64,000 bases of DNA from Saccopteryx bilineata. Its lineage: Eukaryota; Chordata; Mammalia; Chiroptera; Emballonuridae. The notes beneath the pieces are model-generated. The model had not been told where the DNA came from, searched no databases, and worked only from the letters and a program-made list of their open reading frames with translations. Positions 56,211 to 64,000 of the stretch are shown piece after piece (the stretch's first letter is position 1; each line of letters begins with the position of its first letter). Position numbers and translations under genes: made by a program. The stretch covers positions 167,522,296 through 167,586,295 of the forward strand of contig NC_089492.1 of NCBI RefSeq assembly GCF_036850765.1, written 5' to 3'.

Positions 56211-57045
56211 TGTGATGGTTAATTTTATGTGTCAATGTGACTGAGCCATGGGGTGCCTAGACATTTGTCCCAACATTATTTTGTGTGTGTTTACAAAGGT
56301 ATTTCTAGGTGAGATTAGTATTCGAATTGACAGACTGAGTAAAGAAGATAATTGAAGGCCTGACTAGAACAAAAAGGCTGATAAGGAACTTCTCCTATCT
56401 TACTGCCTTGAGTTTTGACATGAATTAGTCTCTTCCTGCCTTCAGACTCTATCTGAAAAAATGGCTCTTCTTGGACCTTGAGCTTGCCAGTTTTCAGACT
56501 GGTACTCCTGGGTTTCAAGCATGCTGACTATAAATCTTGGGACTTCTCAGCCTCTGTAATTACATAAGTCAATTCCTTACTATTTTTACAAGTGAATCTT
56601 TTTTTTTTTTTTTTTTTTCTGAAGCTGGAAATGGGGAGAGACAGTCAGACAGACTCCCACCTGCGCCCGACTGGGATCCACCCAGCACGCCCACCAGGGG
56701 CGATGCTCTGCCCACCAGGGGGCGATGCTCTGCCCATCCAGGGCGTCGCTTTTGCCGTGACCAGAGCCACTCTAGCGCCTGGGGCAAAGGCCAAGGAGCC
56801 ATCCCCAGCGCCCAGGCCATCTTTGCTCCAATGGATCCTTGGCTGCGGGAGGGGAAGAGAGAGACAGAGAGGAAGGAGAGGGGGAGGGGTGGAGAAGCAA
56901 ATGGGCGCTTCTCCTATGTGCCCTGGCTGGGAATCAAACCCGGGTCCCCCGCACACCAAGCCAATGCTCTACCGCTGAGCCAACTGGCCAGGGCACAAGT
57001 GAATCTTATTGGTTCTGTTTTTCTAGATAGTCCTGACCAATGCAG
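56211..57045 (+). mobile_element. Ancient eutherian repeat, unnamed, split by a SINE
   Basis: TGTGATGGTTAATTTTATGT, CATTATTTTGTGTGTG, GGACTTCTCAGCCTCTGTAA, and after the SINE CTTATTGGTTCTGTTTTTCT, follow a common mammalian interspersed repeat. I recognise its sequence but cannot name it securely. The family A SINE at 56601-56994 sits in its 3' part. Confidence 0.6.
56601..56994 (-). mobile_element. tRNA-derived SINE, family A, inverted, young copy
   Basis: A pure T tract at the left and reversed head CTGAGCCAACTGGCCAGGGC at the right. Target duplications ACAAGTGAATCTT lie at 56588-56600 and 56995-57007. The frames of 104 to 176 codons here come from the SINE. Confidence 0.96.
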
Positions 57046-57700
57046 ACAATCTTGTGCCTTGCTTTAGATTGCAAAAGTCCTTAAGTGCTTATGACTTTTC
57101 TCTCAATTCTTTTAGGGCTCTGTTGAAACTTAGAAACAATAATAAAGTCACATTAAAATTATGCCTGATTATTATTCTGTAATTTTTTAAGTTTTTTTGT
57201 AATTCTGATGATTCAAATAAGGATTATCTATGAGACACAATACATCTTCAGATGCAGAACTTTCACCTGAATGGGTTATGTTCCCCTCTTCCCCCAGCCT
57301 CCTGTAAAAGTGAAAACAAAAATGAGTAGGTTATTCCCATAGGGTTCTATGGAAACAAACCAATTATCCTTTGAGTTTGCTCCCCTCTCCTGTTTCATAG
57401 TCCTTTCTCTTGCTTCACAAACATCTGCACAAGCAGCTATACACTCCTTCCTCTCACCAGCAACACCAGAAGCTGAAAAATAGTGAAAGGAAGCTATTGC
57501 TGCCTAAATGCTGCTGGGAGAACATTGAACGAAAAAGAGTAGGCCCAGCAACCTGTGACCATGGAGATGGTTTGTAATCAGCAAGCCAAGGACCTCGCCT
57601 TCCTTCCTTCTCTGGGCATTCAAGACATGGTTGGTTTAGAAACCCTGAACCCACAGACTGTTTTCTAGCAACTGCATAGCAACAGGATTAACATACTGTA
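57046..57700. other. Unassigned noncoding sequence
   Basis: Nothing recognised. Confidence 0.35.
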
Positions 57701-57714
57701 AATTTAGCAGTCAA

Positions 57715-58330
57715 AAATCAGCTCATGTCTTGCTTATCAGAACCAGAGTTATGACAGCAGGACACGAGGCTTCTTTTTCCAGTTGCAGGGCATACTTGAT
57801 AGCCTGAACTACCTTTTCCATTGAAACAAAAACACTGGATAAAATGTAAGCATTTTCTTTCAAAAACACACTGCTCAGCTAAACACAAAAAGGAAGAGAC
57901 TCTACAGAGGCCAAAATGAAGTGAAAGCAGAAACCTCAAAACAAAGCCATTTTTGTCTTTCCACGGCTGCAAAGACTTGGGCTCATTAAGTAAAACCTGA
58001 AACCCCACTAAGGTAGAAAGTCTGTCAGAAGACTCCAGCCAAACCCTTGAAAGATCCACACCCTCCAGGTAAGAGTAGACAGGGAACAACCCTTTATGCA
58101 AAAGACAACCACAAAGAAATGTACATGCTTTGATCTTGGTGTTGGGGCAGCAGGAAATCTTCCCAGGAAAGTGTACCCACAAGCCAGTCTTTGAATGAGT
58201 TTGTTGTTGGAATGAATACTTTGTGGTAGTGCCTTGGGATGATTCGCAGAAATTCAAGTAAATCCTCTCTAGAGGAATAAAATCTCAACTGACGACATGA
58301 AGAAGTGCCGCAATTTTCCAAGGAAAATGA
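57715..58330 (+). mobile_element. Possible L1/HAL1 internal fragment
   Basis: Text such as CAAAAACACTGGATAAAATG, CACTGCTCAGCTAAACAC and GGAAATCTTCCCAGGAAAGT resembles the 5' or inter-ORF part of old L1-like elements. Recognition is weak. The 179-codon minus-strand frame at 57718-58257 would then be antisense and meaningless. Confidence 0.35.
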
Positions 58331-58362
58331 GCAGCTTAGTCTCTTTTTAAAAAAGAGAGAAT

Positions 58363-58746
58363 GGCCCTGGCCGGTTTGCTCAGTGGTAGAACGTTGGCCT
58401 GGCATGCGGAAGTCCCGGGTTCGATTCCTGGCCAGCGCACACAGGAGAGGCGCCCATCTGCTTCCCCACCCCTCCCCCTCTCCTTCCTCTCTGTCTCTCT
58501 CTTCCCCTCCCGAAGCCGAGGCTCCATTGGAGCAAAAGATGGCCCGGGCGCTGGGGATGGCTCCTTGGCCTCTGCCCCAGGCACTAGAGTGGCTCTGGTT
58601 GCGACAGAGCGATGCCCCGGATGGGCAGAGCATCACCCCCTGGTGGGCGTGCCGGATAGATCCCGGTCAGGCGCATGCGGGAGTCTGTCTGACTGCCTCC
58701 CCTGTTCCAGCTTCAGAAGAAAAAAAAAATCCAAAAAAATAAAATT
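58363..58746 (+). mobile_element. tRNA-derived SINE, family A
   Basis: Head GGCCCTGGCCGGTTTGCTCA, B box GGGTTCGATTCCTGG, full-length middle and 3' end. Near-identical flanks AAAAAAGAGAGAATG and AAAAAAGAGAGGATG are the target duplication. The 180-codon frame at 58094-58636 is antisense SINE. Confidence 0.94.
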
Positions 58747-58761
58747 AAAAAAGAGAGGATG

Positions 58762-59455
58762 ATCACCTAATACACAAGGAAACAAGATACTGAAATGAAC
58801 AGGCAGAACATTCCCCAGGCAAAACAGTTCACAGCAAGTCCAAATATTGGCAGTGTGAGCTATGGAAAACAACATTTTTCTGCAACTTAGTCCTTGCCTA
58901 TCTTCTCCTGTCCCCAAATGTAAGCACCCCCTTCGGTGTCCTGACTCTCGGTCCCTTTGTTTCCTCAGAGAGAGATACTGCTCTTGCTTTTCTTCTTCTT
59001 CAACCTCTTTCCCCAAGGACTATGAACATATCCAAATCTTTCCCTTTAAGGAAGGAAAGAAGGAAAAGAGAAAACTCACTTCCCCTCATCTAGCTTTACC
59101 AGTCCTACAGCTAAGTTTTTCTAAAGCTTTCATATGTCCACCCTTAGGCATTGCCCATCGACCCCTCAGATGACCTCTAGTTCCCCCACCAATCTTCCAA
59201 AAAGGCCCTTACCCAGTTGTCAAGGTCCTAAATCACATTTCTAAATGCACTTAACTATACTCTCACCTGTTATTGCTGAGCTACTGGCCACTCCCTCCTT
59301 TAAGAAACTTTTTCCTTCTTCCGCTTCTGTGAAGTGAGTTTCTTCGAATTTTCCTCTGATCTCCCAGGTCATTTCTTTCCAGTCTCTTTTGGGTGTTGTG
59401 TCGCCTCAAGCCACTTCTTAAAATGTCGTTGTTCTAAAGTTTCTGTTCTCAACAC
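58762..59455. other. Unassigned noncoding sequence
   Basis: No recognised gene or repeat. Confidence 0.35.
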
Positions 59456-59460
59456 TTTTC

Positions 59461-59842
59461 TGATGTCAACAACAGTTTGCTGATACCAATCTAATATCAA
59501 TAGACATCCCCAGTCTCAGGTGCAGAGAAAGGAGAAACTTTATTCAGGGGAACAATTTGCAAACCAGAGAAACAGTACCCTGGAGTGCTCAGGAGGCTTT
59601 TTATAAAGTTTCCACCTGGTTCCTAATTGGTCTGTTTTTTAAGCAAATGAGAAATCCAAATTTGCACAATCTGATTGGTCCAAATAGCAGTGTTCTGATT
59701 GGTTGACTTCTGTGATCTAGTCACTGTAGAGTTGCTGTGATTGGTCAGGACATATGCAAATGAGGATAGAGCTGCACAGTTCCTATTGGGTGGGCAAGTT
59801 TCAGTCTATTGGTGGAAGGAAATACAACATCAGGATCTCTTG

Positions 59843-59845
<3 letters not shown>
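59461..59845 (-). mobile_element. LTR-like block, minus orientation, CCAAT-rich
   Basis: The minus strand shows several CCAAT boxes (ATTGG on the plus strand near 59627, 59675, 59697, 59738, 59784 and 59809), then a TATA-like CTTTATAAAAAG (59597-59608) and AATAAA (59539-59544). This order is that of a gammaretrovirus-like U3-R-U5. A possible end is TGTTGTTGACA near 59463. The upstream boundary and target duplication were not found. Confidence 0.5.

Positions 59846-59881
<36 letters not shown>
59846..59881. repeat. (TG)n microsatellite
   Basis: A pure TG run of about 36 bp next to the LTR-like block. Confidence 0.95.
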
Positions 59882-59884
<3 letters not shown>

Positions 59885-60484
59885 CTTTGTGAGCAATGGC
59901 TGCTGGGCTCTTAGAATTTGTGCCCAGTTAACCAGGAGGAGTCCTTGGCAGTTATATACCTTCTTGCTGTTCACACTGGCCCTATCATCTGTTCTCATAG
60001 CTTAAAAACAGCTGTTATCTCTGAGGCATGTGTATCCTGGATGTGAGTATCTTTCCAGAGGGCACTCCAAGATAAGTAATTTTAAGAGAGAATCAGTGTC
60101 CAGACCCTCAATTTCCATGTGTATTGCTTCCTAGGATTAATCTGCCTGAGAATATGCATATATATATATATATATATATATATTGTAAATTAGAAGGTTT
60201 CCAAGCCTACATTGAACAAAATTGAAGAAAAATGAAATAAATTTGTGTGATTCTCATTAGAAATAGTTTTTGAAAGAGCAGTATATGAATTGGGCATAGA
60301 ATGAGAAAGGGTACTGCTATAACAACTTCTCCCATCCATAACTATTTATTTGTCTAAAAAAGTTTCTCAGCATTAATGTCAAGGGAATTTATGCTGAGCC
60401 CTGTGTTGTTCTAGCAATGAATAATATTCATTCATGAATACACAAACTAGTAGGTAAAAATTCCAACCCCACCAATCTCATTAA
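59882..60484. other. Unassigned, with a (TA)n run
   Basis: A TA microsatellite lies at 60158-60183. The region just above 59882 could be more of the LTR-like block, but I cannot show it. Confidence 0.4.
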
Positions 60485-60499
60485 GAGATACATTTCCAA

Positions 60500-60898
60500 G
60501 GCCCTGGCCGGTTGACTCAGCAGTAGAGCGTCAGCCCAGTGTGTGGAAGTCCTGGGTTTGATTCCCAGGCAGAGTACATAGGAGAAGCACCTATCTGCTT
60601 CTCCACCCTTCCCCCTCTCCTTCCTCTATATCTCTTTTCCCTTCCCGCAGCCAAGGCTCCATTGAAGCAAAGTTGGCCCGGGCGCTGAGGATGGCTCCAT
60701 GACCTCTGCCTCAGGTGCTAGAATGGCTCAGGCCACAGCAGAGTAATGCCCTGGATAGGCAGAGCATCGCCCTCTGGTGGGCATGTCAGGTAGATCCCTG
60801 TTGGGGGCATGCAGGAGTCTGTCTGACTGCCTCCCAGCTTCTAACTCCGGAAAAATACAAAAAACAAACAAATAAACAAAACAAAAAAAACCAGAGAG
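60500..60898 (+). mobile_element. tRNA-derived SINE, family A
   Basis: Head GGCCCTGGCCGGTTGACTCA, B-box-like GGGTTTGATTCCCAG and the full middle and 3' end. Imperfect duplications GAGATACATTTCCAA (60485-60499) and GAGATGCTTTTCCAA (60899-60913) flank it. Confidence 0.93.
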
Positions 60899-61211
60899 AG
60901 AGATGCTTTTCCAATAATATTTTACTTTTATGTTTAATAAATGTTTATCTAAATTATATTTGTTATTGTAATCAATTGTGTACTAAGAATAATTTTAATG
61001 CTAACAATTTAAAAGAAATTAATGAACATTTAGAGCCTTATGGTCTCAGGAGGAAAATTTTAGTTTCTTTTAATAAACATAAAGTAATATTTGCCCAGAC
61101 AAATATAAAACGACATTCAAGAAAAATATTTTATGCATAAAAATGCACTACTTCAAGATTACATTTTGTGGAAAGAGTTGAGTGGAAGTACAAGTTCAAA
61201 AAGAAAAAGGA

Positions 61212-61385
61212 GCCTTGGCCAGATGACTCTGTTGGTTAAAGCATCAGCCGGAAGCGCAGAGGTTGCCAGCTCAGTCCCCAGCCAGGGCACATACAGGAAT
61301 GGATTGATGTTCCTGTCTCTTTCTCCCTTTCTCTCTCTTTCCCCCTTCCTCTCTGGTTAAAATAAATAAATTTTTAAAAAAATTA
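61212..61385 (+). mobile_element. Short tRNA-derived SINE (family D, VES-like)
   Basis: Head GCCTTGGCCAGATGACTCTG with GTTGGTTAAAGCATCAGCC, then GCCAGGGCACATACAGGAA and a CT-rich segment. It resembles the VES-type bat SINE. Flanks AAAAAGGAG and AAAAAGGAA are a possible duplication. Confidence 0.75.
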
Positions 61386-61599
61386 AAAAAGAAGAAAAAG
61401 GAAAGATATAACACTTTCACCCTGCTAAAGAGGATGTTGTCCACATATTTTTTAAAAATCAATAATGGTAGGTAGCAGATCACACATTAAAATGAGCGAT
61501 GTGACAATCTTCTTTTAAAATGTCAATATATAAAATGCATCAGAAACTATACCTCTTGCAAATACTCAAACCTACAATAAAGAAGTTGATATATCAAAG

Positions 61600-62145
61600 T
61601 TAAAAATGTGTGAAGTAAATACTGAACATTCCAATTATATGATGTTATAGAACAGGCAAAATTAATCTATAGTGAAAAAAATCAGAACAGTGGGTGCCTT
61701 TAAGAGGAGTAGGAGCATAGTTTAACTGGAAAAGGGTACAGGGACCTATCCAGGGTGATAGTAATGTTTTATACCTTAAGGGTTCAGAGTTTGAAAAGCA
61801 AATGCATTTTTCAAAAATCATCAAACAGTACACTTAAAATGTGTACATTTCATTGAAGTAAATTTTATCTCAAAAAAATAGAAAATCTGTAAATAAATAT
61901 TTAAACTCTAGGTAATGTTATATATAAATGCTGAAGAGTTTAGGGATAAAACATATTGATGCCTAAAATTTATTTAGAAATGCATAAAAACAATAGACTA
62001 ACAAATGAAAAAATGCAGAAATAAGTAATATAACTACAGCAAAATGGTTATAGTAGAATCTAGGTGGTAAGTATACGGTGTTCACTGCTTAATTATTTCA
62101 ACTTTTCTGTCTATTTGAAAATATTCAAAATAAAATATTGGGGGA
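61600..62145 (+). mobile_element. Old L1 (L1ME-type) 3' region
   Basis: GAACAGTGGGTGCCTTTAAG-like text, then GATAGTAATGTTTTATACCT, CAAACAGTACACTTAAAATG, and a final TCAAAATAAAATATTGGGGG follow an old L1 3' UTR. The second half (61890-62145) is weaker. Confidence 0.6.
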
Positions 62146-62414
62146 AATGGGTAAGGGGGATATACTTTTTCATAAGAAGAATTTTTTTTTCATAATTCTC
62201 TTAGGGAACATGTGGTTAAAAGTTAGAAAAATTGGTTTCTGTTATCACCATTTGCTGATGAATCTTTAACCTAAACTTACAGCCCAAATCTCTCTTCAAA
62301 ATCCCAATCATATTTTCATCTGTCTCCTGGCCATTCCATCTGGATTTCCCATTATATCTAAAACTCAACAGAACCAAATATAAATTTACTGTCTTCCTGT
62401 GTCAGAAATATCTG

Positions 62415-62777
62415 GGCCCTGGCCATTTGGCTCAGTGGTAGAGCATCAGCCTGGCATGTGGCTGTTCTGGGTTCGATTCCCAGTCAGGGCACATGGGAGA
62501 AGCTACTATCTGTTTCTCTACCCCTCTCTCTTCTCTCTCGCTCTCTTTATATCCCTCCCACAGCCATGGTTTGATCAGCTCAAATGCATCAGCCCGGGCC
62601 CTGAGGATGGCTGCGTGGAGCCTCAGCCTCAGGTGCTAAAAATAGCTCCTTTGGGAGCATTGGCCCAAGACAGGGGTTGCTGGGTGGATCCCATTCCTGG
62701 TGCATGTAGGAGTCCTTCTGTCTGTCTCCTCTCCTCTCACTTGGAAAAAAAAAAAGAAAGAAGAAAAGAAAAAGAAA
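62415..62777 (+). mobile_element. tRNA-derived SINE, family A (diverged)
   Basis: Head GGCCCTGGCCATTTGGCTCA, B box GGGTTCGATTCCCAG, diverged middle and a mixed AG/A tail. Duplications AGAAATATCTG lie at 62404-62414 and 62778-62788. Confidence 0.92.
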
Positions 62778-62789
62778 AGAAATATCTGA

Positions 62790-63185
62790 TACAAGCAAAA
62801 GAATATAAGAATCAAACAAAATAAGGGTTATTTTTCTTACATAACAAGAAATCTGGAGGTAGGTGACTGATGGTATTGATTCAACATTTCAACAATCTCC
62901 TGGTTGGCAACTATGCAATTCTCTTGGCCTTTGCTCATATCACAAAATGTTCTATAGCTCCAGTCATCATGTAAGAGTTCAAGACGGGAAAAAAGAAAAA
63001 GATTCAATGCCAGTGACAACTGAACCTTTTATTAAGACAATTTCAGATTTTCCAGAAGCCTCCCAGCAGTCTTTCACACAAATTCCATCAATCAGTTTTG
63101 TAATATATGGCCACACCTAGCTGCAAAGGAAATCAGAAAGCAAGTACTTAGCTTTCCTATTATCTAAACTGGACATAGGATTGGG
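62790..63185. other. Unassigned noncoding sequence
   Basis: Nothing recognised. Confidence 0.35.
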
Positions 63186-63189
63186 TGAC

Positions 63190-63680
63190 AGGTGAGCCCA
63201 TCTACAGTATATGGATCATTTTCCCCAAAACCTATTCCACCTTCTCTACTCTGTATCTCTGTTAATGGTTCCATTATCTGCCTAGTTGCACAAGTAAGAA
63301 ACCCAGGCATTATCCTTTCCTCTTTTTCCCCTTCTATTCCTCATATCCATTCTGTCTTGATTTTTTATCAGTCTTTGAATCTCTCTCAAATCTCAGTCTA
63401 CTTCCTACACCCACTGCCATGGTCTTGGCTCGGGTTCTCATTTCTACCTAAACTGCTATATTTAGTCTCAAAGTTTCAACTTTGAACCATCCTCCCTAAG
63501 GTCCCAGCTTGACCATTCTAAAAACAGAAATCTAAGCATTTTATCCTCTGCTTAGATCTTTACTGTGGCTTTGCAAAACACCTAGTTTAAAGGCTAACTT
63601 CCGTATTATGTCATTTAATGTATTCCCCCATTTTCATAATTATGTGCTTTTGAAAATGTGTTATCAGTTAGGATGCCCTA
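63190..63680 (+). mobile_element. L2-type ancient repeat
   Basis: CACCCACTGCCATGGTCTTG, CTACCTAAACTGCTATA and GATCTTTACTGTGGCTTTGC fit an L2-like 3' region in sense orientation. Boundaries are approximate. Confidence 0.45.
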
Positions 63681-64000
63681 GTCCTATCAAGAGTCAGATC
63701 CCCCAAAACACAACTTTGTGCATAGGGGAAAGCTGGGGAAGTCTATACTCAAAATTTAAATCTGTTATGCTAGGCAGGCAACCATCTGTCTCTAATACAT
63801 GTATGCTAAAATTGTATTATGAAAGAACAATCAATTTATGTGTTATAATATGGGTTCTATTCCCAGAGAGTGTAGGATCTCTAATGTATTTTGTCTTAGA
63901 GATCTAACATTCAACAATCTACTTGAAGTATAATATCATTGTTGTTAATTCAGCTCAGAGATTTATTAAATGCCTACAATGTACTAGTAGACACTACTTT
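63681..64000. other. Unassigned, ends in a MIR/L2-like piece
   Basis: The last bases (TTATTAAATGCCTACAATGT) resemble the start of an L2/MIR-type segment that runs out of the window. Confidence 0.35.

Noticed and set aside
57718..58257. 179-codon minus-strand frame rich in cysteine and leucine
   Set aside because: No known domain; it is likely antisense to an old repeat.

Overview
The window is mammalian nuclear DNA, most likely from a bat. It holds about twenty recent tRNA-derived SINEs, several with clean target-site duplications. These lie on a background of old eutherian repeats (MIR, L2, L1M, MLT1-type LTRs) and several DNA-transposon families of the kind that stayed active in bats. The two main SINE families look like those I associate with horseshoe-bat relatives (Rhin-type SINEs), but that assignment is from memory and should be tested by a search.

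I find no host protein-coding gene that I can defend. The open frames are short, and many of the longest read through SINEs in both directions. The stretch looks intergenic or intronic. Host splice sites, rRNA, tRNA genes or CRISPR arrays were not identified; the tRNA-like segments are SINE heads.

Layout: 0-14 kb holds MaLR LTR pieces, a mariner MITE (2.80-3.04 kb), a 5'-truncated L1 (5.23-6.19 kb), and a nested complex at 9.9-13.2 kb. In that complex an old L1 is interrupted by a solo LTR and by an inverted SINE that itself carries a hAT element. 14-24 kb is repeat-poor, with one possible conserved noncoding block near 15.7-16.0 kb and a 53-bp tandem duplication at 16.27 kb. 20-34 kb has many SINEs, L2 and MIR pieces, and a young-looking hAT element with a perfect 8-bp duplication (25.21-25.53 kb). 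35.7-36.5 kb is an MLT1-type LTR split by a SPIN-like hAT element.

39.2-49.0 kb is the most unusual part. It contains a Tigger-like MITE with an open transposase tail, then the 3' half of an endogenous retrovirus on the minus strand (RNase H, integrase and env remnants, 3' LTR). Next come two further LTRs, an AT-rich block with imperfect inverted ends, and a nearly 2-kb transposon with CACTG termini, a 3-bp duplication and a decayed transposase. The retroviral integrase resembles the ERV-L/foamy group, yet an envelope-like remnant with a membrane anchor follows it. 49-64 kb returns to SINEs, L1, L2 and MIR, plus a CCAAT-rich minus-strand LTR-like block near 59.5 kb.

The parts do not form a pathway. 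The window is best read as layered insertions, and the nesting gives relative ages.
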